From contig CM049987.1 of the NCBI GenBank assembly GCA_016630955.3, forward strand, positions 124,001 to 188,000: a stretch of 64,000 bases of DNA. The letters are read 5' to 3'. The translations under genes and the position numbers were made by a program. Positions 46,757 through 57,600 of the stretch are shown here, piece after piece (the stretch's first letter is position 1; each line of letters begins with the position of its first letter). Under the pieces are notes generated by a model, which was not told where the DNA came from, ran no database searches, and saw only the letters and a program-made list of their open reading frames with translations. The DNA is from Didymella arachidicola (Eukaryota > Ascomycota > Dothideomycetes > Pleosporales > Didymellaceae).

Positions 46757-47371
46757 ATGACTGAATCGCTCACCTACCGCATCCATGACATCAAGGAGCA
46801 GTACCGTAAGACTGCTTTGCTGCTGCTTCCTTGCAACACGTTGTCAATTATCCACGATCTGGAATGCGGTCACCGCGTCAAGCAGGTTGAAGTGCGCAAC
46901 ACTTGCGGCAGCAATTGCTTACACACCTCTCCTGGTAGCCAAGCCTTCAAAGGCATTCAGCGTGAGTTCCGACAAGAGCCTGGTCCGATCATTTGCCCGC
47001 TGTGTTCCTTTAGGCTGATCGCTCGCGAAAAGGGCATCGACGTCCTTGGTATCCACAATGCTGAGGTGAACGTCGAGCTGGACGGTTTGTCTGGACTTCG
47101 GTTGATGTCTTCCACAGAGGTGCGCTACAATAAGCACATTGAGAAGATGATCGGGCAGGGCTATCGGCTGGCCGAGTCCATGGTGGAGCTCGATAATCTG
47201 GCGGAATTGGTGCGTCAAAATTCTCACGTCGTGATGGGCACAGCCGACATTGCGGACATGCCCATTGTTATGGATGGCGAGGTCGTGTCGACAGAAGTTG
47301 AGAAGGGCGGGGACCCTGACGACTTCAATGAAGCTGGTATGGACCTCGTCTGGATTGGAGAGAAGCTATAA
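46757..47371 (+). CDS. Hypothetical protein with CGH-x10-C-x2-NC-x25-CxxC module
   Basis: A single-exon gene of 204 residues; I start at the ATG at 46757 (MTESLTYRIHDIKEQ) rather than at non-ATG codons upstream. The predicted zinc ligands are Cys37, His39, Cys50, Cys54, Cys80 and Cys83, with Cys26 in front. Spacings from the first Cys-Gly-His to the last CxxC are identical to those of the gene on the opposite strand. The rest differs: here the C-terminal half is a mixed helical region (YNKHIEKMIGQGYRLAESM) and an acidic end without basic nuclear signals. No signal peptide. The family is not known to me; it may be a lineage-specific RING- or treble-clef-like module. Confidence 0.78.
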   Translation: MTESLTYRIHDIKEQYRKTALLLLPCNTLSIIHDLECGHRVKQVEVRNTCGSNCLHTSPGSQAFKGIQREFRQEPGPIICPLCSFRLIAREKGIDVLGIHNAEVNVELDGLSGLRLMSSTEVRYNKHIEKMIGQGYRLAESMVELDNLAELVRQNSHVVMGTADIADMPIVMDGEVVSTEVEKGGDPDDFNEAGMDLVWIGEKL

Positions 47372-47933
47372 GTGTCATTTTGTCAGGTGGGTGTATGCCA
47401 GTAAAATGCAAATGAGAACATATGAAACTTCATGACAATGATTTCCATCTTGAAGCATGCACAAAGAAGCTGGATGTTGTGGTGATGATAATGAGAAGTG
47501 GCGCTGCAAGCTGCGGACGTCATGGCATTCTTGTTTCTATCTTTCTTCCCTTGACACGTTAACTATCTCATTTCAATCTATATTTTTTCCGTTGTAACCC
47601 CAAGATTCAGTGCGCTATCTAGATCTGTAGCCAGAACAAGCACGTGTGGTTCAATGCAGACATGTGCTCACTATCGCAGATCAGGCTGATCAAGGGATAT
47701 CTGCAGGTGGACTCTTCTCATGTGCATCGTTGATTTGGGGTCCAAAATGCTGACCTATCACAGACCCCAGTACATTGAAGAATGCTCGGCATCCCTGTCA
47801 ATCCATCCAACATTGTGACTGAAAAGAACGTTAGCGCTGACCATCGTGTTACAGCCTTGTCAGCGCTGCGCCACATGTACAGCCCACAAAGCCTACTTCA
47901 ACGATAACATCACTTGCACGATGCTTTTTTTCA
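47372..47933. other. Intergenic, 0.56 kb
   Basis: 3' flank of the Cys/His gene and promoter of the DUF6536-type gene. Nothing else is seen. Confidence 0.55.
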
Positions 47934-50376
47934 ATGGCTTTCAACCGAGATCTTCCACACACAATAGGAGTTTTCGACAAAAGGGAACTGCAAAACTGGT
48001 CACGGTAAGCGCACAACTGTGTTCTAGATTTTCAGTCTGACCCTCACTAACTGTCACAGCGGATCTGCCAGTGAATGCAGCTATTCACCGGACTCCCCTC
48101 CAGGTTCAGATCTCCCAGCACAGGAACGATCTTTTTCGGGGAAACGTGCCCTGGTGAACGCCCGTCCAGACTCCGCTACTGAATCTCTGTGGTCGTGGCT
48201 ACAACCTTCGTACACACTTCTAAAGAATCATCAGAAACGCAGCCAGTACTACGGTTGGCAATGGGGTATCCTCACAGGGGCAATCGCTGCCGCTCTCGTC
48301 CTTGTCCTCAATCTCACACTTATTGCTGTTGGGTTTAAGTCTGGTTATGATTCGGGAATAGCGACCCTGCTCTTCAGCGACAAAGACACAATTGACACAG
48401 TCAATACAGCACTACATCTCCTGATTAATATCTGTAGCACTTTGCTGCTGAGTGCTAGCAATTATGCCATGCAAGTATTGACTGCGCCAAGCCGTGCGGA
48501 CTGCGATCGCGCCCACAGATCACGGGCTTCACTGAAAGTTGGCGTCATGAGCCTCTCAAATCTGAGACATGTTTCGCCCAAAAAGAGATGGCTATGGGTA
48601 GCTCTGGCGGTCTCATCGATCCCATTGCACTTGTTGTGAGTATCTTTTGCCAAGCATGATCGCCTACCTATGGTATACTGAAGAACTGTAGCTACAACGC
48701 CAGCATATTCCCAGTGGCTCCAGTATTTCGCCAAAGCTTGCGTGTTATGGACAAGGAGTCGCCAGAGTGGTCTGCTTTGGATGTTCCGTCATCCGGAGGC
48801 TTGACGCAGAACCTCAGTGCCTCCGAACTAGGATCTACAGGTCTTGTCGACAATGCGTTCCAGATAAACTTAGCCATCAGTCAGGTTACAGTAGAGTACT
48901 TCGACTCTTTACTAAGCAACAGAACCCCGGTTCGAACAGTCAGTATGACTCTAGATGCTCTCAAACTCCCCGAACCTCTGTACGCTTACGGCGACACTGC
49001 CTCCTGGTCCAACCTGCCAAATGCTAGCGGCTGGTTGCGTCTGGAAAAGAACGAGACTTCCATCCAAAGAGAAGAGTACAGTTGGACTCGGGGCCGGGAT
49101 GCCAACGTCCTATTGCATGGAGAGCAGGCGATCGTGCGAAGCAGACCAAACAACTGGAACAAAGTTTCGTTGGGCTTGCCACTCATCATCATCGTTTCGG
49201 TCAGCAATATCGTGAAACTGGCAGTATTGATCTTCATACTATTCGACCGATCCTTCGACCCACCTCTAGTCACAATCGGTGATACCATTGCTAACTTTCT
49301 CTCAAACCCCGACCCTGGCACGGCGAATTACCGCAACTTCAATCTAGACGATTTTATGCACGAGACTGGCGACGCTGAAACGCGGACAAAAATTGATGTA
49401 CAGAAGATCCTCAAAGCAGACTCCTCTAGAAGCGGTCAATGGCAACCACGGGTTCGCCAATATGGTATGAAGATCAACAGACACAGGCTCCTGCACAGTG
49501 ATGGTCTGGCATACGTGTAAGACTCGCCTACGAGACAATCAACCCCTTACTAACACTCCCAGGCGCCTCAGCGCGATCGTAGTCGCCAGTGCTGCTTCAC
49601 TGATCTTCGTCGTTCCCCTCGGTCCCTGGGGTGCTGCATCCCAACAACGCTCAGAATTCCCTGGCGGACTCGCCGGTCAAGGATACATGGCACTGGCCTT
49701 GATGATCAATAGCCCACAGCTATTACTTTCACTGCTTTACTTCACGCTCAACAGGATCTGCACATCGATTGCAACGGTGCACGAATACAACGAACTTGGC
49801 ATACAGAAGAAAGCGCTGCGAGTCTCCCGTCCAGAGGGCCTGCAACGCGGCAAGTACTTTCTGCAACTCCCCCTTCGGTTCGCTATCCCACTGAATTCGG
49901 CTGGCGCTGCCCTGCACTGGCTAGCCTCGCAAACGTTGTTCATGGTTCGACTCGACATGATGCGTGACAACAAGTCGTGGGACCAGACTGGCTCTAGTGC
50001 GGCGTGGGGAGTGTCCGGTAGTGCATACCTAGCTTTGATTGTCGTGCTGTGGCTGCTCATTGTTACCGTTATCAGCATCGCGGGGATGCATTTCACGGAA
50101 CGTGTGCCTTTTGCTGGGACGAGTAGCTGGGTCATCAGTGCGGCCTGTCACCCGCCCGCAAGCGATGAGGAGCCGGCGCTGCAAGAAGTCTGTTGGGGTC
50201 GAGTTGTCGATCAATCTGAGCGGAATGGTCTGACAGAACAATTTTCGTTCTCTAGCAGCGCGATGATAATGTGTCCCGAAGATGAGCAAGCGCCACGTCA
50301 GAGTCACTTACTCGTGATGTTTGCTAGTCTACGACGTCGCATCTCAAAGACAAGTCCAGCAGATAGATCGCGCTGA
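47934..50376 (+). CDS. DUF6536-type fungal multi-pass membrane protein
   Basis: Four exons, 47934-48004, 48060-48635, 48692-49516 and 49563-50376, encode 761 residues. The first exon is only 23 codons (MAFNRDLPHTIGVFDKREL) and was found by frame-matching to the GTAAGC donor and the CTAAC...CACAG acceptor; starting in exon 2 would need a non-ATG codon. Residues about 75-105 (YGWQWGILTGAIAAALVLV) and the following LLINICSTLLLSASNYAMQ and APSRAD-x-DRAHR segment are typical of the N-terminal domain of this family. A large, probably external, loop with sequons follows, then five or so further helices (VSLGLPLIIIVSVSNIVKL, LSAIVVASAASLIFVVPLG, YLALIVVLWLLIVTVISIA). The C-terminal 90 residues are soluble. 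These proteins are common in filamentous ascomycetes and functionally uncharacterised. Confidence 0.85.
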
Positions 50377-50509
50377 TGTAGTCGATAATTCTTAGCTCGC
50401 GCTATTTGGAGGACACACTCACGGCTAGATTGCGAGCGCCCAAATATACACGAAGTCGTTGTTGTTACACCGTCCAACTACTGTACATCTCCATATCACA
50501 TCCACTAGT

Positions 50510-53500
50510 TCAATCATGGGCATTACTGGCAAACTTCCTTACCAACCCCCCTTCCTCCGCCTTCTGGTCCTTCACCTTCTTCACCTCCACGTTTTGCCCT
50601 GGAGTCTTCCCCCCGTGCTTCTCCTTCTTTTTCTGCTTCTTGCTCTTCCCCTTGCCCTCCTCATCCTCCGATGCCCTCTTCCCATTCGCATTAACCTCCT
50701 TCCCCTCGCCCTCCTCTTCGGCGACCTCCTTGACTAGCAGCGCGTTCAGCGCTTCGTTGTACTTCTCTAGCTCAATGATGTCCTTTAGCTTGACGCGCAT
50801 GTAGTCGAATGCAATGGCAACCTTCATGTCCTTGTTCCGGACCTTGATCACGCGCTCATTCTCCGCGAGGGAGCTCGCTTGGTGGACGAGCTTCGGCGGA
50901 TGCGGGATTGCAGGGCCGCCAGGCGGGGGACGGATATCGCTGTTGCCTGTGTTGGCGTCTGCGGAGGGGTCTTCGACGTCGTTTGTGTCTTCCTCAACTG
51001 TGTCTTCGGTAGCCACTGTGTCCTCCTCGGTCGGCGCCTCGCCGTCCTGCACGGTCTGGAGCACGGGGATCTTCTGATACCGCTGGCTGAAGTGTGTGAG
51101 GATCACGGCCTTTGCGTTCATCTGTGCGCCGATCCCTAGTGCTTCGCTTGTTGTGGAGTGTTTCTTCGCTTTTGCATCGCCGACCAGCTCGTCGTCGAAC
51201 GTCGCCTCGTGAATCAGGACAGTTGAGTTTCTGCCAATCTTTGTGAATGGCTGACTTGGCCGGCAATCCCCAGAGTAGCTGATCTTGAGCGGCTTGACGT
51301 GCTTAGGAGTCTCAGGCGAGCGCGGGAACTCGACGCTAACGGCCATTGCGCCATGGCAGTGGGCGACGCGGACGGCTTGAATGTCGGAGAAGCCGAAGAT
51401 AGTTGGGTAATTTTGCTTTGCGAGGCGCTGGTCCCCTGGCAAGGTCTTGCCGTTGATGGTTAGGATGCTGCCGCTTTGGCCGATCACTGCTGGCGAAATT
51501 TCGAGAGGTAAGATGCGCGAGTAGCCAAAGTCTTCGATCGCGGAGTATTCGCGCAGCCATTGCAGCATACCATCATGTGATATGACCGATAAGCCATACG
51601 TAGAGGCATTGCTGGCGACTGTTGATGCAGCGGGCAGCGAGGCGTTGGGGATGCTGCTGTGTCTGATAGCATACCATGCTCTGATTACGGAGGCGGTACC
51701 CAGGTGGTGATCGGCGTGCAAGTGGCTGATCCAGATGGCGCGTAGGTCCTTGAGAATGAGAGTCAGCTCTTCTGGAGGGAAGACTCTTTGCAGCTGACCG
51801 AGCGTGTTCTCGCCGGCATCGAACAGGTAATTGCCCACCCCAGGAACACGGACAAGGGTGGCAGAGACGTTGCGGTACTTGGATGGAAGCGCCGAGCCAG
51901 TACCGAGGGTTGTGAATTCAGTGTCCGGGTGCGCAAGGAGATCGCGCCACGGCTCAAAGTCTTTCTGTGAATCGTGCACAGTCTTTTGTGCGACTCTAGC
52001 CAGCTCTAGGACTTCCGGAAAGGTCTCTTCCCTGACAGCCTCGGGCCTGAACGGTGCTTGTCTGGTCTCTGGCTTGAGATCGAACTTTGGCATTAGCGTT
52101 GCAGAAAGACCTCGATCGGCGACGATGGCATTTTCTGGTAGTGTAATTGTCTGCTGCATATGATCTGCCTCTGAGAGCAGTTTCTGTGGTACACTTGTAA
52201 GGTCGTACTGTGGTGTCTGGTATCTGACGGGGTCAACTTGAGCCAGTCTGGTAGTCTGGGCGGCCACAGAATCGTATGCTATGCGGTTGGGTGTCACGTC
52301 CGCCGAGGAAATGATGTGCTTGACGTTACTAAATTTCTCCATGAACTTGGTCAAGGTGGGATGGCCAACAACCCCCGCACCAAGCGTCCAGATGAAGGCC
52401 TCAATCCCCTTCATCAAATCAGGCGATTGAAACTCAACACGCTGAACAACAGCCTCGAGGTACTCGACGGAAGGAATGTCGAGTAGAGCGAAACCTTGGC
52501 CAGGCCTGTCTGGACCAAGCACCTGTTCTGGAGTGATAGTCTCCCCCTTCTCGTTTTGAACTGAAGTGCCGTTGCTGAGCTTTCCAAAGTTGGGGCCCGG
52601 CTTTACCCCAAGTTCTTTAGCGCGTTTGACATCAAAGGAGCCGCGAGCAGGGTATGTCCGTACAATGTACGAGATGCTCTCAGGTGCAGGCTTTGTCGGC
52701 GGCAGAGACATGATCTTAGCTCCAGGCCAAGGCGTGCGCGTCCACACCATGATGTCGGGCAGAGGCTCTGATCCGCCAGGCTTCGGGCCTGTGTACGCTT
52801 TGTATCCTGTCGAGTCCGCATTTCGCACAAATAGCGCTGTGGGCATTTCGACCTCGGATATATGTCGCTCGACCAGTGTGTCAAAGCTCCAACTGCTGTC
52901 GAACATGTGCTTTACGGTCAAACTGCGAATACGATCATGGCGAATTTGGCACTCTTCGGGAGTCTCGTTCTTAGGCGCCTGGTACTCCTCGAATGTGTTT
53001 CCACTCAGCTCCCACTGTCGGATTTCCTCGGCCAAATCTGCCTCAGCTTGTGTGTCTGTCTCTTTGCGTAAAGGCGTGACAGGGACAGCCCACACTTGAA
53101 GAAAATCATCCTTGAATGATGGTTCGTGAGCACCATTAGCATCCTTTGTTGGCGTTTTCTCGGTGTACTCGGTTGCATGAATCGGCACGCCTTTACGGAA
53201 GATGAACCTACGGCAAGTACCGAACATCTGCTTGAGGTTGGGCGGGCCGTATATATTGAACTGGGGCTTTGCTGGTGGCTCACTTGCCCTCCCTGTCTTG
53301 TTGCCTCGTGCCTTTGATGCTTCCCACGTTGCCAGATTTTGTGCGTAGGATGTCGATGTGGCATCAGTCATGGTCAACATCATACCCGCCATACCGCCGA
53401 CGTTGCTCCATTCTGTTTTACCGGTCAGGAAGAAGTCCTTCACCTTCAATAACCGCGTCCCCTGCTGCACGAGCGCGCGCTGTATTCCCTCCGCCTGGCT

Positions 53501-53599
53501 GCCAAAGACATAGTGGCTGCTGTTCTGGGTGCGCAGAATAATAGTTGTGCCCGGCGTGTCGGCAGTAGGAGTGGTGATGAACTCAATGCTGCTCGACAT
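50510..53599 (-). CDS. TRZ1: Long-form tRNase Z (ELAC2-type 3' tRNA endonuclease)
   Basis: The nuclear-form start is taken at the ATG at 53599 (MSSSIEFITT), giving 1029 residues; the same frame is open upstream to 54031 without any ATG (see findings). The enzyme cuts the 3' trailer from pre-tRNA before CCA addition. The N-terminal half has the degenerate metallo-beta-lactamase domain (YVFGSQAEGIQRAL, KVKDFFLTGKTEWSNVGGMAGM); the C-terminal half has the catalytic one, with TTLGTGSALPSKYRNVS and the zinc motif SHLHADHHLG (first His near residue 626), then YSGDCRPS, LIHEATFDDEL and ILTHFSQRYQK. The end is lysine- and glutamate-rich (GKGKSKKQKKKEKHGGK), suggesting nuclear localisation. It converges with the membrane-protein gene 133 bp away. 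The symbol is that of the yeast orthologue. Confidence 0.94.
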   Translation of the reverse strand: MSSSIEFITTPTADTPGTTIILRTQNSSHYVFGSQAEGIQRALVQQGTRLLKVKDFFLTGKTEWSNVGGMAGMMLTMTDATSTSYAQNLATWEASKARGNKTGRASEPPAKPQFNIYGPPNLKQMFGTCRRFIFRKGVPIHATEYTEKTPTKDANGAHEPSFKDDFLQVWAVPVTPLRKETDTQAEADLAEEIRQWELSGNTFEEYQAPKNETPEECQIRHDRIRSLTVKHMFDSSWSFDTLVERHISEVEMPTALFVRNADSTGYKAYTGPKPGGSEPLPDIMVWTRTPWPGAKIMSLPPTKPAPESISYIVRTYPARGSFDVKRAKELGVKPGPNFGKLSNGTSVQNEKGETITPEQVLGPDRPGQGFALLDIPSVEYLEAVVQRVEFQSPDLMKGIEAFIWTLGAGVVGHPTLTKFMEKFSNVKHIISSADVTPNRIAYDSVAAQTTRLAQVDPVRYQTPQYDLTSVPQKLLSEADHMQQTITLPENAIVADRGLSATLMPKFDLKPETRQAPFRPEAVREETFPEVLELARVAQKTVHDSQKDFEPWRDLLAHPDTEFTTLGTGSALPSKYRNVSATLVRVPGVGNYLFDAGENTLGQLQRVFPPEELTLILKDLRAIWISHLHADHHLGTASVIRAWYAIRHSSIPNASLPAASTVASNASTYGLSVISHDGMLQWLREYSAIEDFGYSRILPLEISPAVIGQSGSILTINGKTLPGDQRLAKQNYPTIFGFSDIQAVRVAHCHGAMAVSVEFPRSPETPKHVKPLKISYSGDCRPSQPFTKIGRNSTVLIHEATFDDELVGDAKAKKHSTTSEALGIGAQMNAKAVILTHFSQRYQKIPVLQTVQDGEAPTEEDTVATEDTVEEDTNDVEDPSADANTGNSDIRPPPGGPAIPHPPKLVHQASSLAENERVIKVRNKDMKVAIAFDYMRVKLKDIIELEKYNEALNALLVKEVAEEEGEGKEVNANGKRASEDEEGKGKSKKQKKKEKHGGKTPGQNVEVKKVKDQKAEEGGLVRKFASNAHD

Positions 53600-54031
53600 G
53601 TTGCTGGTGATGAGCTTTCCTTCACGGGGCGGCGATCGCTGCTCGAACACCGTTGCTGTTCTCTCGTTTTGCTGTTCGCACAGCAGGACGTGTCGCTTTT
53701 GTTCCCACGGCGCAAACTCTGGAAAGAACTCGCCGATCCTGTTCGTGAATTTCTTTCCTTCTGTGGTATTTGGTTTACCCTTGGCGCTGGCTGTTTCTAC
53801 TTGGGTTTCCGACTCTGCCGCAAGTCTCTGGAGCTTTTCAAGGAGAGATGTAATCGAAGGACGGTTCGAGGATGCACTGAATCCACGGTCAAGTCTAAGA
53901 AGTCTATGTGGAAATGCTGAGTAGGGAGGAGGAGCTGTCCGTAAGAGGAGCTCTGCAGACGTGCGTGACGAAAGGAAAGCGCGAGTCGTGACGGTCGTAA
54001 TGCGCCCGGTGGCGGCGAGTCTGGAAGCCAA
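53600..54031 (-). other. In-frame, ATG-less N-terminal extension of tRNase Z (mitochondrial-targeting-like)
   Basis: 144 further codons are open in the tRNase Z frame up to a TTG at 54031, four codons after an in-frame TGA at 54044-54046. The translated residues start LASRLAATGRITTVTTRAFL and continue basic, Ser/Thr-rich and nearly free of acids for about 55 residues, as in a matrix-targeting presequence. Either initiation is non-AUG, or an upstream exon supplies the start. Confidence 0.55.
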
Positions 54032-54636
54032 TTTGGCGAGCGATCAAATGAATGACGCGTGAAGGGAGGTTTTTGCGGTTATGAACAGCATGGGCGCGTT
54101 GCTTTGCGCCCTTCCAGAGAACAATTCGGTCGCGAATGTGGTCGGACTTTTTCGATGACGCGCCGCTGAACCCTGCAACGACGCGCACGGACCTCCCAAT
54201 TGCACTACCCTGCAGCTGTCCGGACCGAAACACCTCTACCCTGCCAGATAGACGATGAATAGGCCAGTCCTAGATCTTGAATATGAGTCATTTTCAACAA
54301 GACTGATTGTATTCGCTGAAACTGCCGTATACAAGGCTAAGCACATTTGAGGCCTGAGAGTAACTCAACTCCAGGTTGCATACCTTCTCAAGGTGGCACA
54401 CCCTCTGAGACTACACGCATTCGTGCGACCGGAATCATTCCTTCATGCGAGTGACTAGACGCTTCGAAATGACCTGTCTATGCGCACCTCCGATAACTAT
54501 CGGCCTTTCCGGCTCCCGTATTCTGTATTCTGCCCTCCAAACACTCTGCCCCGTCAGGACACCTTCGATTCCATCCTCGGGCTCGTTGAGATTCATCTTT
54601 AGGTAAGGGTAAGCCTTGAGGAGATTCTGGGCGACA
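54032..54636. other. Intergenic, 0.6 kb
   Basis: Promoter of tRNase Z and 3' side of the phosphatase fusion gene. It contains most of the out-of-phase frame at 54435-54716 described in the findings. Confidence 0.5.
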
Positions 54637-57600
54637 CTAAGAATGGCTTTGTTTGGAGCTTTGAGATTGTTGCCATTCGTTGTCTGCCCATGTGAGCTCA
54701 GCTTCCAACGTCGCACGCTCTAATGCGTCGCTCACGGAAGAGACATCCGGACCGTCGCTGCGCATGTTCGTCTTGGCTCTCTTCGATGATGGCTCTTCGT
54801 CGTTCGAGCGCGGTCCTTCGTAGGTTACACGAAGAGCTTGGGCTTCCTCGGGGTGTAGTTGGATCCATCGTTTCCGCCACTGTTCACACAGGATATCGTA
54901 GAGGAAGATGAACTGCTGTTTCGACTGAACCATCATAGGCCGTTGATCACGAAGCAATTCGATGCAATTCATGATGGGGTCGTCATCGTCTGCCACTTCG
55001 TCCAACGAACCTTCCTGCAGCTCGTGCATAAGCCAATCAAGTGCAATGAAGGTGCCGGTCCGGCCAATACCTGCACTGCAGTGAACGACGATGGGCCTTT
55101 CTGAAACATGCTTTTCCCGCGCGAGTTTGACGAGCTCGAGTACTGCGGGTCCGTCGCTGCCTTCCGGAACTGAGAAATCCGGCCAGCCTTCGAAAAGCAG
55201 ATGCCAGACTTTCCGTACTTCGTCAGGTTGTTTAGCTCCAATCTTGTCGGCTTCACTGACCCTGTCAACATTCGTGATCATGGCGATTTCTCGAACTTCT
55301 GTTCGTGACTTGTCGTGATGTGAGAGCTCTATCAAGTGGAGATCACTCACAAGCCCATCTCCGAATTCGTCGTGCTCATTGACTTGAAGGGCAGGTTCGC
55401 TTGGTATTCGTGGAAAATATGGATAACACTTCTCGCGACCTTGTTCATGCGTTTTTGTAAGCATGACAATAACAGCAGGGGATTTGGTTTCAAACAACAC
55501 CATCCGCCAAAAATGCGACCAACTGTCTTCTTTGGGGCCCTGTGTAGCTATGTAGCGTAGTCGTGTTTGATTTAGTGTAGTCAGAAGCTCTATGGGTGAC
55601 GCGTTGATGTAGTCGTTAGCTTCTTCTGGCACTTTCAGCCGTACGCGGTTGGCCTGGTAAGGGTCAACGTTCATGTATCGATTGCGCGATGCAAATAGTT
55701 CGTTAGTGCATCTCGCCCATCGTAATGGTGAATCAGTATCTACTGAGGCCATCCCGTCTCTCAGTCGGTTCATTTGGCCCCATTCGAGGTCATTCCATTT
55801 GCTATCAAGTCGCGCTGCTTGGTTTGGCCGCAGAAAGGTGGGATAAGGTGTAAGGTCAGGCTCCAGTGATGGTACTCCCAAAGTACCAGTTCGGTCCTCG
55901 AGAGATAGAAAAGTCAAGGTGTCCACCTCTACGGTACTATTATCACTAGGCGGGAAATCAAATGAAGATGCTGGACTACCAGGCAGTAACTGCTTGGTCT
56001 TTCCTGAATCATCAACCGGCAAATCCCCTTCCGCAGTCATACCCTCGTACGCGTCAAGCAGGACTCTTGCAAGTGCTTCTTTGAGGACTTCATGATCCTC
56101 ATCAAGACTCTCAAGTAGATTCTCTGCTTCGTTTTCGAATCCATCATCTGCCGCATACCTCAAGTGTTGAAGGCCATTCGCCATCTTTTGCAGATTGATG
56201 TCGGTTAATATTGAGTGAGCAGCTTCGACTCTTAGGCGTCGAGCAAAGGCGTCTTCTGGCCTAGCAGCAACAAGGGTCCCTAGGTTGGCAAAACGTCCGA
56301 AATCCACGATATTAAGTAGCGGTTGCAGCACTTCACTGATATCCTTGACGGGATCCAGATCAACAAGTGGAACCGATCCCATCGATGATGACTGACTGCG
56401 ACTACTAAAAGTGAGTGGAGACTGCGATCCGACATTCGAGCCGTCAGCCTGATTGTCTCTGATAGCTATCATTGACTTGACCTCCTCTTCAGTGGAACCG
56501 TGCGGGATGGGTAAGGCAAACAATGCCAGCTGCTCAAGATGTGAAGCCAAATGACGCTTGAAAAGATTTGGCGCAACGTAAACCAGATCACTGGAATCAC
56601 CCAGATCGGCTGCTTCGACGTTTGCCCGAGTTCGCAAGCGATCAAACCAGTCACTGCAACATGGGCAGTCCTGAGGATTTAACTGTTCAAGCGAGCTCCG
56701 AGCGATGCTTAGGGCGACTTCTTCATCACCGGCAAGTAGAAAAGTTGGATGCCTCTGGCGTATGTGTGACAGATACAATTCTCCGGTCCTGAAAGACTTC
56801 TGAGGACATAGCTGACATAAATAACTCACACGATGGATTTCCATCTCGTGACGGAACCAGTCGTTGATGTCTCCAAAGTAAGGGCTGTTACAATTCGGGA
56901 ATGTGCAGACGTAAGTACGGAGGTCGGAGAACACATGTCTGCGCCAGGTTCGTTCATTTCTGAAACGTTTGATCCGGAAGCAGAACGGACATTCCACTTC
57001 TTTCCTGGTCCCTGTTTGTAGGTCTTCGAGTTTGGGCACTTTTATAGCAGCCGATATGTCCAAATCTCCAGCCTGAGAACGTGAAATTGTAGTGTAAGAC
57101 TTGGCATCATCCTCAGGGTCGGTATCATCGTCAACTTCCAGCATAGCGGGCGCAATTTTTTCTACTACCACAGTTGTCGCCTTGGTGAAGTAGGTTGAGG
57201 GTCTACTTGCAGTTTCCAATCGCGCACTTTTGGTCACAGCGAGATTTTCCGCAGGGGCAGCCTCTGCAGTATTCACGTCTACGGCTTGTTCGTCAGGATA
57301 CAGCATCCCCTCGAGCTTGTCTCGGTGGTCCTGGATGTAGCTCAGATAGCGCCGTCTCTGGCTGATCGCCCGGCCGAGTCGCTCTCGGAGCCAACCCATC
57401 TCCGCAGTCGCAAGATGTGGGAACTTCTCCCCAACATGGGCAATGTCGTATTGCTCATTGAAGAAATAGCGATTGCGGCTCAGGGCTTTAGCAAACTGAT
57501 CCGTTGGCGCAGCTTGTCGAACGAGGTTAGTCATCCTATAGAGACGAGAGAGACACTGTCCAATTTCCTGCAATAGCTCATCTGGGTCTGATGTGGAGAC

